A DNA stretch of 64,000 nucleotides from Candidatus Heimdallarchaeota archaeon (GTDB lineage: Archaea; Asgardarchaeota; Heimdallarchaeia; Hodarchaeales; Hodarchaeaceae), in assembly GCA_020353515.1 (NCBI GenBank), contig CP070695.1:2130571-2194570 (forward strand), read 5' to 3'. A program made the translations under genes and the position numbers. Below, piece after piece: positions 34,331 through 44,410 of this stretch. The notes beneath the pieces were generated by a model. That model saw only the letters and a program-made list of their open reading frames with translations, did no database searches and was not told the DNA's origin. Positions within the stretch are counted from its first letter, which is position 1; the number at the start of each line of letters is the position of its first letter.

Positions 34331-36436
34331 TTATTCTTTAGATGTGCTTTCAATCGACTTCAAAAGCATTTCAATAACAAAATGCACTTTTTTACCAGAA
34401 ATCCCAATTTTGGGAAAAATCGATGTACCTTGGTATAACTCTTCAAACCCAATCTCACTTTTTAAGATAGAAAGCAAAGGGAAAACCACACAATCCAAAC
34501 TCTGGTCAAAATTTAGAATAATTAACACGCCCTCGTTTAAATCCCTTATTTCAATGGTGTGGCATTTGGAACAGGTAAGAGATTTTTCCATATCAAATTG
34601 TGTGCCATTTATGATACCACTTGTTTTATGGGGGTACGATGCTCCTACAAGATTAATTTCAGGAGAAAATACAAGCTTTCCAAGTTCTAGAGCTTCTGAA
34701 AAGTTGATGTCATATTCAATGAGAAGTTTCGTGTTTTGTAATCGAAACTGTTTAGAGATTTTTGTATGAATTGACCTATTTTCTAGTGATATTACTCCTC
34801 TACGCATTAGAGTAAGGCTTTGATCTGGGTTTTGAGAGATTTTATAGATTTTGTTAGCAAAATTGCCAAGATCATTATAAGTATCATTTTGGAGAGAATC
34901 CTCTAAAACTTCAGTTAATAAAAAATGATCCTGGAAAGACCATTTTTCAAAGCGATCTTGGACACTTTGCATTTTAGTTGATTGATATGGTTCTTTCTGG
35001 CGAGTTAAAACATTTAGAAAATTGTACCCATGCTTTTTCAGGTTTAAGGCAAAAATTGACCCACCGAAAAGAGAGGAAATATAACATGAGACATATTTAT
35101 TTTCCAAAATTCCATCAAGTTGCCCATCTAATAACACATCTTGAATACTACCCATAAACTGGTCTAGACCTTCTTTACTCCGAAGCCTATCCAATAGATA
35201 CTCAGCTAGGATGATATGCTTGTGTGTGGAATGCCGCAAAAAACGATAGTAAATCCCACCAAATAAACCATGCCAATAAGTATCATTTGACTGAGAAATG
35301 AAAATTTTCTCCCAAATTCTTTTGAACTGATCTGGGGAGAGTTCTGGAAGAGATTTCTCTGTCGATCTTACTTTAGCTCTACAATGTAACATTCTTTTAT
35401 GCATAATATTCGCTTGAGAATATTTAATCAAAAAATTATGCCATATGGATCCTTTAGCAAAGGTTTTAATGTCCTTAGCTAATTTGGGTTCTATTTCGTT
35501 TTCATTTATACTTTTATACAATTTCTCTAAACGTTTTCTAAGAGGCGAGGGTAAAGCCCAGATCGCCATTTTATCATAACTACTAGTAGGGAGATAAATA
35601 AGACCCCTTGGATGATGTTCTTTGAGATAATCGCTAATAAGGATTGGTTTTATCCACGGGTTTGAAATAACTTCTTCAAAAAAACTGTTCATCCAGGGAG
35701 TACCATTGTAACCGTCAACGTAGCATATATCATAAGTTGTTCGATCACCAGCAGGCCAAACTCCCATCTTCTCCATATCAGAGATCATTACTATAATCTT
35801 CTCATGAAATTCGTCACACCCTTTCATTAAATATTGAATTGTTTCTTTAGAATCTCTCCAAGGAACTAGATAACGAATTTTCTCATTAATAGGAAAAATG
35901 GTTATTGGATCTCCTTGATCTTCAGTCATATACGCATAATATGTCTGCTGTTCAGAAAGTCCAGCCATTTGAAACAGGTAATCATCTATGAAAGTGAACT
36001 CAACTCTCATATTTTTCAGAATCGGAGGTAAATTTGGGACCCATACTCTCTCAGCTAACCAAAGACCTTTAGGGGAGATCTTGTAATTTTCCTCCCACCA
36101 ATCAACCATAAGTTGAATTTGTCTTTCCTTATCTCTATCAGGGATGACCGCTAAAATGGGTTCATAAAATCCTCCACCAATAATTTCAATCTGCTTTTGA
36201 TTGTGAAGAGTAACAATCTGTTCTAAATATTCTGGATGATTATCCTGAAGCCACAAAAGAAGAGAACCAGAGATATGTAGACTTGATTTAATTTCTGGGT
36301 ACTTACTAATCGTTTGAAGCAAAGGCAGATAAGCCTTTTGATATGCATTCTCTATTACCCAGGGAAAATTCCCAACGGGTTGATGGGCGTGCCAAACTAT
36401 AGGGAAGTATACTGTCCCTTGTTTAGGAGATAACAA
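34331..36436 (-). CDS. GH57 4-alpha-glucanotransferase / alpha-amylase
   Basis: 701 residues. The five GH57 regions are visible: HAHQP (16-20), GGGFYEPIL with the probable nucleophile Glu92, GLWLAERVWVP (124-134), the acid/base Asp220 in ISDMEKMG, and a later WHNFLIKYSQANIMHKRM block. The C-terminal part (about 400-700) is beta-rich, like the DUF1925/DUF1926 domains of the archaeal glucanotransferases. It cleaves and transfers alpha-1,4-glucans. The TTG start at 36436 has GAAGGA about eight bases upstream. It lies 30 bases after the longin/roadblock gene on the same strand. Confidence 0.85.
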   Translation of the reverse strand: MLSPKQGTVYFPIVWHAHQPVGNFPWVIENAYQKAYLPLLQTISKYPEIKSSLHISGSLLLWLQDNHPEYLEQIVTLHNQKQIEIIGGGFYEPILAVIPDRDKERQIQLMVDWWEENYKISPKGLWLAERVWVPNLPPILKNMRVEFTFIDDYLFQMAGLSEQQTYYAYMTEDQGDPITIFPINEKIRYLVPWRDSKETIQYLMKGCDEFHEKIIVMISDMEKMGVWPAGDRTTYDICYVDGYNGTPWMNSFFEEVISNPWIKPILISDYLKEHHPRGLIYLPTSSYDKMAIWALPSPLRKRLEKLYKSINENEIEPKLAKDIKTFAKGSIWHNFLIKYSQANIMHKRMLHCRAKVRSTEKSLPELSPDQFKRIWEKIFISQSNDTYWHGLFGGIYYRFLRHSTHKHIILAEYLLDRLRSKEGLDQFMGSIQDVLLDGQLDGILENKYVSCYISSLFGGSIFALNLKKHGYNFLNVLTRQKEPYQSTKMQSVQDRFEKWSFQDHFLLTEVLEDSLQNDTYNDLGNFANKIYKISQNPDQSLTLMRRGVISLENRSIHTKISKQFRLQNTKLLIEYDINFSEALELGKLVFSPEINLVGASYPHKTSGIINGTQFDMEKSLTCSKCHTIEIRDLNEGVLIILNFDQSLDCVVFPLLSILKSEIGFEELYQGTSIFPKIGISGKKVHFVIEMLLKSIESTSKE

Positions 36437-36466
36437 AAAGAATCCTTCAGAATTAGATGTGATAGA

Positions 36467-37255
36467 TTAGAGAATAAGATTCCTTAATTCAGCAACTTTG
36501 CCCTCTACTCTTTCAATAGTTGCAGAAGATGGTACATCAGGATTGGAATCCACTAAGAGTAATAATCCTTCTCCAAGAATGTAAACAAAGAGATTAGCAA
36601 TTCCTGATACAGCTAAAAAGAATTTTGGTTTCTCTAAGTGAGCTGCGAATGCTCCACGAATTGCACGAACAGCAGCAGGTAATATTTCGGCATCCATTTC
36701 ATTAACTATCACAGCTCCTGTAAATGACGAGATACAAGCCCCCCTTATAGCATCATCACTAATAACCCAGGCATGAAGACAATCTTCAACTTCCCGTTTT
36801 TGAGGAGACGACATGTACCGAGATTCTCCTGCCATGACGGTCTTGATAAATTCCTCAAATTCTTCTTTTTCAACCACAGATAACCTGACAGTCTTTTTAC
36901 TAAGTTTCTCCTCAAAATTTCCGATAAAAAGGCTCATTAATGTCCTTAATTTGAATTCAATGTCAAGAATTGAGGCCGAAGCTGAAGCAATAAGTGAAAA
37001 CATCCCTTCTGATCTTACAATACCTGCAATACGCATTGATGAAAAATCGATGTGAAAAATATCTCCATGGCTAATTGATTCTTCATCTAATCCTTGGGAA
37101 ATTTCGTATGCTGAGCTTAAGAGTGATTGGATTCTTGGTGGAGGAAAAGCTTTTTTGTCTTTTAAGTTTCGAAAATCTTTGTTTATTAACGGTTTGCCTT
37201 GTGAGCTAAAAACGAAAAATGCCAAAAATGTTTCAAGCTCATCAAACGAGACCAT
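36467..37255 (-). CDS. Longin/roadblock-like protein, partner of the Rab-type GTPase
   Basis: About 262 residues. The N-terminal 110 residues (FLAFFVFSSQGKPLI, HIDFSSMRIAGIVRS, MFSLIASASAS) have the strand-strand-helix look of a longin domain; the C-terminal 90 (IRGACISSFTGAVIVNEMD, AAHLEKPKFFLAVSGIANLFVYILG, LLLLVDSN) resemble a roadblock/LC7 domain, with which longin shares a fold class. ATG at 37255 is one base after the GTPase stop and has GGTGA about eight bases upstream; GTG at 37267 is an alternative. Pairing with a GTPase gene fits a GAP or scaffold role known for MglB and Ragulator-type roadblock proteins. The domain names are by eye. Confidence 0.6.
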   Translation of the reverse strand: MVSFDELETFLAFFVFSSQGKPLINKDFRNLKDKKAFPPPRIQSLLSSAYEISQGLDEESISHGDIFHIDFSSMRIAGIVRSEGMFSLIASASASILDIEFKLRTLMSLFIGNFEEKLSKKTVRLSVVEKEEFEEFIKTVMAGESRYMSSPQKREVEDCLHAWVISDDAIRGACISSFTGAVIVNEMDAEILPAAVRAIRGAFAAHLEKPKFFLAVSGIANLFVYILGEGLLLLVDSNPDVPSSATIERVEGKVAELRNLIL

Positions 37256-37256
37256 C

Positions 37257-37790
37257 TTACTTTTCACCTAGGATTAATTGACCCATTTGTAGAAATGCTT
37301 CTTGAACCCGAGACCCAGTCTTAGCTGAAGTTTCAAAGAATTCTTCACCACCAAATCGTTCTAGAATCGCATCCTTATCAGCTGGCAATTTTCCTTCTGC
37401 AATATCTTCTTTATTGCCAAGAATAATAACCTTAGCATTAGGACTTTGCTCTTTGATGTCAGCTCGCCAACGATCCAGTTTTTCATACGTTGGGTCTATT
37501 CGTGTTAGATCAAAAACTAGGAATACACCATGCGCTTTTTTTAAGTATAAATGACGGAAATTAGTGAATCCTGACTGTCCAGCAACATCCCATATTTGGA
37601 AAGTAATATCACGATCATCTATTGATACAGTTTTTGATAGGAAGTCCACGCCCAGAGTGATCTGATATCCCTCCTGAAAGAAATTATCAACATATCGCTT
37701 GATTAAGGATGTTTTCCCGACTTCTGGCTCTCCGACTAGTAATAATTTAAAGGCAAACTTGCCTCCTTTTCCTTTCTTATTTTTAGACAA
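37257..37790 (-). CDS. Rab/Ras-family small GTPase
   Basis: 177 residues from TTG at 37790, with GGAG ten bases upstream. G1 GEPEVGKTS (20-28), a switch I threonine in QITLGVD, G3 DVAGQ (68-72), G4 NKED (126-129) and G5 ETSAK (153-157). The N-terminus is Lys/Gly rich (KNKKGKGGK), and there is no C-terminal cysteine. It leads a three-gene minus-strand group with the longin/roadblock protein and GH57. Confidence 0.92.
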   Translation of the reverse strand: MSKNKKGKGGKFAFKLLLVGEPEVGKTSLIKRYVDNFFQEGYQITLGVDFLSKTVSIDDRDITFQIWDVAGQSGFTNFRHLYLKKAHGVFLVFDLTRIDPTYEKLDRWRADIKEQSPNAKVIILGNKEDIAEGKLPADKDAILERFGGEEFFETSAKTGSRVQEAFLQMGQLILGEK

Positions 37791-38019
37791 AGTTCGGCAG
37801 CTCCTATGTATGCACCGTATGTAGGAAGTACTTACTCGAGAAAAAGGCTAATATTATCTTATAAGTATTCCTTATATTAATAATATATTTCCATTATTCT
37901 TAACTTCTACTCCTGATATCCTTAAAAAGTAGTTGAAAGATATCACGTTCCGCACAAAAATATACTGTTGTTGCATTGTTTGTTGTGAAGTAAATCTTAA
38001 TTAGAAATAAGCTGGACGA

Positions 38020-40635
38020 ATGAAGATGGATGAATGGGAAATTAACTTCAACTTGCGTGCTGGTGACCGATCAGAGCATTTTCAATTTAATGTCAATCCT
38101 ATCAAAAATATGACAAAAGAATTTCCTAGTTTCCCTAAAGATAAACTTTTACGAGCTCTAAAATCTCATGGGGAGAGCAAACAATACAATCTACATTCAG
38201 GAATGATATCTGATCTGAGAATTAAACGTACTGCTGAATTGCATGAGAATCAAGAAATTCATATCCTAATGCTCGTGATGGAGAAAATCGGCCCGATTTC
38301 ATTAATTTTTCGCAAAAGTTTTGAGTACTTAGTCCTTGAAGGCATTGATTCCCACTATACTTATATCGGAGTCGACGCGTTACTTAATGTCTTGGTTCAG
38401 GTAATTAAGCCAGACTCTCCAACTGTAAAGGGCCTTGGAAAAATAACAACCGTCTATCATGCCTCAAACGTTGTTGAATTAACCAGAAAGGAAAGTTTTG
38501 TCTCATTTTTAGATAGTACAGAAGGTCAAATACTTGTTTTTGGTTTAAGCATCATTTTACCAACTGTTTTAATTATTATTCTTCCGATACAGTTTTTAGA
38601 TTCAATGCTGGGATACATAATTTGTCTTGGCACCCTAGCTATATTATGGTGCATTTTTCCTGTTGCAAAGAGGTCGACAAGATACGCTCCACTTGCAGTG
38701 GTCTCTGCATTAGTTAGCTACCTGATAATTGAAGCTTTAATTATATTAAAGATAAGGGTTGGTGGTATAAATCCCTGGGGGATTTTCATTAATATTTCTC
38801 GTCAAAACTTGTTAACGGATCTTAAAAACCAAGAAGTTATATCTGAGCTTGGATACGAAGTATTTCTGGGAATTGAACTCCTGGAGATAATCATTCCCTT
38901 TCTTGATAGTATTTTCATACTATTAATTCCTTTTTCCGTTGGGGTGGGTCTTTCAGGACTATTCATGATATCAGAAAGAAAATGGAAGAGTGCAACAGTC
39001 CTTCGAGTATTTTTTGCAGCATTATTCATTATTTCAATAATTTCTATTCCGTTGGGGTATCATGCGCTCGGTAAAGGATCTGAGGGGACTCTGAACGCCA
39101 GTATAGGTTTGATAGAAACTGCAGAAATGTTTAATCTACAATTTATTGAAGATTTAGAGGCTAATTATGCTGAATTACTTGAACTTATTGCTTCAGCTCA
39201 ACAACATTTAGAAAAGTCCAATAATTCGTTTGAACAATTTGGCCAGAATCCATTAATAGCATTTATTTTACCATCTTTAATGCCTGAAGTTGCTGGGATT
39301 CCCCTTGAAGATTTACCTGAAATATTAACATTAACAGGGGTATTAGCTGACACAGTACCATATATCCCAAACATATTGTGGGGATATAACAATCTGCAAT
39401 CAGGATTCAATCAAACATTCAATATTTTGTTACACACTATTGAAAATCTCCCTCAACCAGGAGGTTTTGGATCAACTATTTCCCAAGAATATGATGTCTC
39501 AATGCTATTAGCTCTCAGAATTTTACAACGAGGTACAAATAACCTTTCTTCTGTAGAAAATCAAATTCTACATCTCATTGCTGAAGTTCAAGAAAAATTA
39601 GACTATTCAGTTTTCGCTGATATATTTGATCTGCTAGCAGAACTTGAGATTGGGCTGCCAATACTCATTACTATCGCAAATAATTCAGTTCCATGGATAA
39701 ATAGTACCTACAAGCTCACTCTGGCACTTGATGATCTTTATGACCTTAATTTTGCCTCAAATACTTTGATAGAAGCAGAAAGAGACTTCAACGCTTCTTT
39801 AGACATGCAAACTCTCGATGTTGAGAGTCTACCACAAGAAGCAGTAATTCCCATTCGTGATTTAGTTAATTTCAGTATTAATTTACATTCGGTTACAAAA
39901 TATTTTATGTTTTCTCTGAAGAATGCTTCAACAACATTTCGATCATTAAACAGTACTCTCTACCAAATCCAAGGAATAAACTTCTCAAATTCTTCAAATT
40001 TTTTAGATCCTCGTTGGGATGACGTTAACCAAGGTTTGCGTAATACTACTGATTCCTTAACAAGTACAAAGGCAAGTTTAGACCAAATGAGTACACTCAT
40101 TGAATCCCAGGATTTAGAATTTGAAGAGTTAGCTGAGCTGAATCAGTTACTTGAAAATCTAAGAGATTTTACCCAAACTGCTTCAGAGAGAGTTGATATC
40201 GTCGACCAATATGTTTCTGCTTTGAACGGAACTCTCCAGTCAGTAAGGTACTTTTCTTTGGGTTCTTACAGTTTAAATAAGACCTTGACTGAATTTGTGA
40301 ATGGTACAGGAAGTTTTGAGCCCCAAACAGCGATATTAAACTTCACATTGTCACAAATAGAAGCAAATGATACATACGAGAATTTAACCGAAGTGAGAGG
40401 CGAACTTTTGAATGAAAGCGCAGTTCTCAATTGGCAAGACTTAGTACGTGGAAATATTACTGATAACAACACTAATTCTATTTATATGAATGCAGAACGT
40501 TGTTTGAACTTGATTGATAATATAGAAGATGCAATTGAAGCAGCTCAAGATGTTTCGCCATTTTTAACAACATTTCAACAGATTCTTAATAGAATGGAAG
40601 GGCTAGATGATAATTGGGATGTCTTTGCCTTGTGA
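38020..40635 (+). CDS. Large membrane protein with sequon-rich extracytoplasmic domain (hypothetical)
   Basis: 871 residues. About 160 residues of soluble N-terminus, then about six hydrophobic segments (roughly residues 165-350), then a long alpha-helical, presumably extracytoplasmic region with more than twenty N-x-S/T sequons (for example NQT, NLS, NNS, NST, NAS, NSS, NTT, NGT, NKT, NFT). Archaea N-glycosylate such sites on surface proteins. No known family is recognised. The region ends in DDNWDVFAL without an anchor. Confidence 0.65.
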   Translation: MKMDEWEINFNLRAGDRSEHFQFNVNPIKNMTKEFPSFPKDKLLRALKSHGESKQYNLHSGMISDLRIKRTAELHENQEIHILMLVMEKIGPISLIFRKSFEYLVLEGIDSHYTYIGVDALLNVLVQVIKPDSPTVKGLGKITTVYHASNVVELTRKESFVSFLDSTEGQILVFGLSIILPTVLIIILPIQFLDSMLGYIICLGTLAILWCIFPVAKRSTRYAPLAVVSALVSYLIIEALIILKIRVGGINPWGIFINISRQNLLTDLKNQEVISELGYEVFLGIELLEIIIPFLDSIFILLIPFSVGVGLSGLFMISERKWKSATVLRVFFAALFIISIISIPLGYHALGKGSEGTLNASIGLIETAEMFNLQFIEDLEANYAELLELIASAQQHLEKSNNSFEQFGQNPLIAFILPSLMPEVAGIPLEDLPEILTLTGVLADTVPYIPNILWGYNNLQSGFNQTFNILLHTIENLPQPGGFGSTISQEYDVSMLLALRILQRGTNNLSSVENQILHLIAEVQEKLDYSVFADIFDLLAELEIGLPILITIANNSVPWINSTYKLTLALDDLYDLNFASNTLIEAERDFNASLDMQTLDVESLPQEAVIPIRDLVNFSINLHSVTKYFMFSLKNASTTFRSLNSTLYQIQGINFSNSSNFLDPRWDDVNQGLRNTTDSLTSTKASLDQMSTLIESQDLEFEELAELNQLLENLRDFTQTASERVDIVDQYVSALNGTLQSVRYFSLGSYSLNKTLTEFVNGTGSFEPQTAILNFTLSQIEANDTYENLTEVRGELLNESAVLNWQDLVRGNITDNNTNSIYMNAERCLNLIDNIEDAIEAAQDVSPFLTTFQQILNRMEGLDDNWDVFAL

Positions 40636-40644
40636 AGTCTTTTT

Positions 40645-42111
40645 TTATAAAAAGGAAAAAGCCGATTGTTCTTCAAGATATAGTTTAGGATCCATATCCC
40701 ACACAGTTAGGTCGAACTCGCCTCGCATGGCTGCTAAATCCCGAAATACTGCGCCTGCTTGTTTTTCTTTCCAAAATTGATCTCCATATTCATCAATCAT
40801 TTCATTTATCCATTCTTTTACACGAATGCTTGCAAGTAAATAAGCAGGGGTGTAAAGGTCGTAATCAGGCATAATGTGATGTAACAACCAGTAGTCTCCT
40901 GGCATTTCCCAGAAAAACCGTTTTGTTAGTTCTTGAAATCGTGTTGATGCTTGTTCAAGAGTATATTCTCGCTTCCAAAATTCTAACTTCATAAGAGAGT
41001 TTGCTGAGTAAAAAACCAAGAAAAAGAGATTAATAAAATGTCTTCGATCAATAACCTCTTGGGTAACTTCCTCAGACAACCCGAGTTCCTGTTGCAAGAA
41101 TACAGGGTATTGTAATAACATTTCAATGAAAGTAGAGAATGTTTCAGCAACGCTCATTGGAATAATGTACCTCTTCCAATAAGGATCTTCAGAATTTCCA
41201 GATGTTGCATGGATAGCATGGCCAAATTCATGGAAAACACTAGTGAAATCACTAAATGGAGAAACATGCTTATAGACAACACGAACATCATTGGGGATTT
41301 GTACCCCAAAACAAAAAGCTGAAGGAGATTTATTCTCTCGATTTTCATTGTCAACTTCAATTTGAGCTAGGTCATTTTCAAATCCCCAGTTAGAAAGAAA
41401 ACTCTTTGCAGCTAATATAGGATCCTTTTTTTTGAAATAGGTATTCAGTGGCGAATATATTCGTGCCCGAGCTAAATAGAAATCATCGAAATATTCGAAA
41501 GTCTCTTTATCAAGAATTTCCATGGCATAGTGGTTTGCAACTTGTAGGAATGGCTTTCTTGCTCCATCTCCTAACGCTAATATTAGATCGTATAGTTTCT
41601 CATAAGATAAAAATTCCCTTTCCAAGAAAGCTTCGAGAGGGGAGGATCCATATAGGGAATAAACTTGACGAGAGATGTTGAATCGTTTTAATATCAGAGG
41701 GGCTAGATCTGGTATCTTCTTTACAAATTCATCGAATATTAGTTGTCGGTCCTTTGAATTTATAGATTGAGCATTAAACTGTCTCCAAGATCCCCAATTT
41801 ACTGCTTTTTTATGAATTTGAAACTTTTTTGTTGATATTAATGTCATCCGCTGATCATAGATTTCATTAGATAAGGGTAACTTTCTGGCTTCAGCAATTC
41901 GATAAATTGAATTTAAATAGAAGGACCTTGGTTCTTCATATGAATTCAGGAACTCAGAGGAAAGCCCTACTAACGTTTCAGATAAGGATCCCATGAGATT
42001 TCTATCATAGGGAAGACCTGCGGTCTGATTATATCGTTGTTCGAATAATTGAGTAACATATTTTTCGAATTCAGCCCCAAGATCGTCTATACTGCGAACA
42101 GTTGTGCACAC
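40645..42111 (-). CDS. M3-family zinc metallopeptidase (oligoendopeptidase-like)
   Basis: About 488 residues. The zinc-binding HEFGHAIH motif (H297, E298, H301 counting from the GTG at 42120) sits in SVFHEFGHAIH, and the third ligand is probably E326 in SVAETFSTF, as in the M3/oligoendopeptidase F group. The helical surroundings and the WEMPGDYWLLHHI block near the C-terminus fit the same family. Cytoplasmic peptide hydrolysis is the expected role. I prefer GTG at 42111, which has GGTGAT just upstream; GTG at 42120 is equally open. Confidence 0.82.
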   Translation of the reverse strand: MCTTVRSIDDLGAEFEKYVTQLFEQRYNQTAGLPYDRNLMGSLSETLVGLSSEFLNSYEEPRSFYLNSIYRIAEARKLPLSNEIYDQRMTLISTKKFQIHKKAVNWGSWRQFNAQSINSKDRQLIFDEFVKKIPDLAPLILKRFNISRQVYSLYGSSPLEAFLEREFLSYEKLYDLILALGDGARKPFLQVANHYAMEILDKETFEYFDDFYLARARIYSPLNTYFKKKDPILAAKSFLSNWGFENDLAQIEVDNENRENKSPSAFCFGVQIPNDVRVVYKHVSPFSDFTSVFHEFGHAIHATSGNSEDPYWKRYIIPMSVAETFSTFIEMLLQYPVFLQQELGLSEEVTQEVIDRRHFINLFFLVFYSANSLMKLEFWKREYTLEQASTRFQELTKRFFWEMPGDYWLLHHIMPDYDLYTPAYLLASIRVKEWINEMIDEYGDQFWKEKQAGAVFRDLAAMRGEFDLTVWDMDPKLYLEEQSAFSFL

Positions 42112-42181
42112 TAGAATCACCTTAATACGGAATTAATTAATCAAAAAAGGAAAAGGAGGAGGATTAAGAAATTATTATCTC

Positions 42182-42970
42182 TTACCCACGACGTAAACCA
42201 ATCCATACAACAATTGGGTAAATCATTATTGCTATTCGAGCAAATAATGAAATTATGGGGACTTGGACATTTATAATCTCGACAGTAAATCCAAGGGATA
42301 ACAAAGCCTGACCAATTGCTAGAACAAGAGTTTGTTTCCACCGAGGAACACCTCTTCTATATAATGATAGTGTCAGATAGAAGAACAAAAGAACAATCAT
42401 CCAGAGATTTGGAAATAGAAAAAGGTATCCAAGGATTTCGAATTCAGGATCATGTTGGGGTTGCCAATCTCCAGCAAGTTCAAGATACTCCCACTGAAAC
42501 GGAGCAGCAGTATATACAATTACCCAAAGAGCAAGCATTATCGCTGGGATGATTAATAATTTCTTATATTTATCCGAGAAGAAACTCTGTGTAAAGAAAC
42601 ATGCTGATAGAATTGCTGATGCAGACGTTACCCAAGCGATGAAAGCGAAGAAATAAGAAAGCCAGAAAACATTAATCTCATCAAAACTATATACTAAGAA
42701 ACTCTTCTTTTCAGGTGCATCAGCTGGAACTACATCAGATGCAATTAAAACCACCTGTTCTAATGCTAATGATACGAGAGCTAAACTCCCAAACAGCAGA
42801 AGTAAGCTCATGTATAGAGTTGTATTACGTTTTGTTCTACGATAAGAATTTAACAAGTATATTCCAAGCAATAAAAAAAGTATAATTGCTATAACGACGA
42901 TTATAATATTTATAAGGTCAATGGGGTCTTCAAATTGACTTATCGCCAAATTTCTTGCACCTTTAAACAT
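42182..42970 (-). CDS. Seven-helix membrane protein (hypothetical)
   Basis: 262 residues and about seven hydrophobic segments, each 18-25 long, with short polar loops. No conserved residue pattern that I can name; it is not a rhodopsin, because no lysine sits in the last helix. It precedes the M3 peptidase gene on the same strand with a gap of about 60 bases. Confidence 0.55.
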   Translation of the reverse strand: MFKGARNLAISQFEDPIDLINIIIVVIAIILFLLLGIYLLNSYRRTKRNTTLYMSLLLLFGSLALVSLALEQVVLIASDVVPADAPEKKSFLVYSFDEINVFWLSYFFAFIAWVTSASAILSACFFTQSFFSDKYKKLLIIPAIMLALWVIVYTAAPFQWEYLELAGDWQPQHDPEFEILGYLFLFPNLWMIVLLFFYLTLSLYRRGVPRWKQTLVLAIGQALLSLGFTVEIINVQVPIISLFARIAIMIYPIVVWIGLRRG

Positions 42971-43194
42971 ATTTTTAATTTTTGGTTAGATTTGTTACTT
43001 CATTCTTAAGAATTTGCTATAATCTCTTTCAGGGGTAGGTGACCCATTTTTTTAAAATTTTGGGTGTAAATTATATTTTCCTTTTAGCATTATTGAAAAA
43101 TATTCATATTTTGGATTTGGACTTCCATTATGAATATTAAAGAATGAGCAAAGATAAGGAATTATACAACATAAGTTTTATCTTAAACTCTTTT

Positions 43195-44295
43195 CTAAAG
43201 GCCTTCCATCCAATCCAAAAATCTTGCAGACACCTGTTGTAAAAGAACTTCACGAATTAAAGGATTTCGTTGAGCACCAATCTCAGCTGCTACTTCTATA
43301 ATGTCCCTGTCATAAGTACTCTGAATCTCATTTAATTTACTATCTTTCTCGTCCTCTGAGTGAGAGAATGCCTCTACCAACATTCCAACCACCCTTAAGA
43401 GTTTTTCGGTTGATTCTTTAACTATGGTATCTATATTGCCTGGATTTTTTCGTAATTGTTTTATTAATTTCTTTGAATACGAACAAGGTTGTCCATTTTT
43501 TATTTGCTTTTTTTCTATATTAACTAAAACTTCATTAGGATAATTTTTAACCAAGTCCTGACTTATCCCAATGATATCGGCGTAAACTGGATCGATGATT
43601 TCTTTTGTATAACTTACTTTTCTTAAATTAACATGCGGTACGACCATGTCCAAACTGTGAACCATTAAATCGACTAAAATATCTGATTGTCCAGTCACAA
43701 ATACAGGGTGACCTCTGAATAATGCTCCTAACACACGATCTTCATTTTTCTTCACTTGAGAAAGGAAGAATTCTACACTACCACCCTCTTTTTTTTCGGA
43801 CAAGATGACTCTCTTTTCAATGATTTGTATCTCTGCAGTTGCTTCTTTCTCAGACACTTGCCATTCCGAGAGAACTTGAGCTAGGTCTTTTGGAAAACTT
43901 ATTTGTCCAGTGTAAACGAATTTCTGTTTTATCTTGTTTGCTAAATCTTCAGCTTTAAATTTTAAAAAAGGAACTTTGTTATAAAGAAATACTTGCTGTT
44001 CTTGAGGTACAAGATAAAATAGGGATGCTACACACACTCCTTCAGGATTTGTCTGTCGAATTTGGAACAAAAGTATAAAACCGAGTTTTCCCAATCCTGA
44101 AAAAGGAAGAATAGCCTCAGCGGTTTCTAAATCTGCAGAACTCATCATTGTTAAGGTCATTTGAGAACGACGGGCAACATGATTAGCTTCTTCTTGATTA
44201 AGTGCTCCAGAATAGAATATGGGAATTGAAAGACCTTGTTTTTGATCAAAAACGGTAAACAGGACACCTCTTTCCAACAAGGGAAATCCATCCAT
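43195..44295 (-). CDS. Longin-domain protein with possible DENN-like C-terminal region
   Basis: 366 residues, no signal peptide. The first 130 residues have alternating strands and helices (GVLFTVFDQKQGLSIPIFYS, KLGFILLFQIRQT, GVCVASLFYLVP, FLKFKAEDLANKIKQ) resembling a longin domain. From about 185 there is VLGALFRGHPVFVTGQSDILVDL, VVPHVNLRKVSY and EIIDPVYADIIGI, which resembles the order of motifs in the cDENN domain: a strand with a G-x-P-V-x-V-x-G-x turn, a helix, then a VPH-like strand. DENN proteins are GTPase exchange factors that use a longin module; archaeal examples are not established in my knowledge. The rest is helical. Confidence 0.4.
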   Translation of the reverse strand: MDGFPLLERGVLFTVFDQKQGLSIPIFYSGALNQEEANHVARRSQMTLTMMSSADLETAEAILPFSGLGKLGFILLFQIRQTNPEGVCVASLFYLVPQEQQVFLYNKVPFLKFKAEDLANKIKQKFVYTGQISFPKDLAQVLSEWQVSEKEATAEIQIIEKRVILSEKKEGGSVEFFLSQVKKNEDRVLGALFRGHPVFVTGQSDILVDLMVHSLDMVVPHVNLRKVSYTKEIIDPVYADIIGISQDLVKNYPNEVLVNIEKKQIKNGQPCSYSKKLIKQLRKNPGNIDTIVKESTEKLLRVVGMLVEAFSHSEDEKDSKLNEIQSTYDRDIIEVAAEIGAQRNPLIREVLLQQVSARFLDWMEGL

Positions 44296-44410
44296 GAAAA
44301 TAAGAGTTAATATTTCTATTTTGTAGCTAGGTTTTTCTTTAAAACGCTAACTCTGGTCGTAATTTTTAGTATACCTTAATTAATTCTTCCTTATTGTTAA
44401 AATATTAATA

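Noticed and set aside
34287-34769. 160-codon plus-strand frame
   Set aside because: Antisense to the C-terminal part of the GH57 gene, whose protein family is certain.
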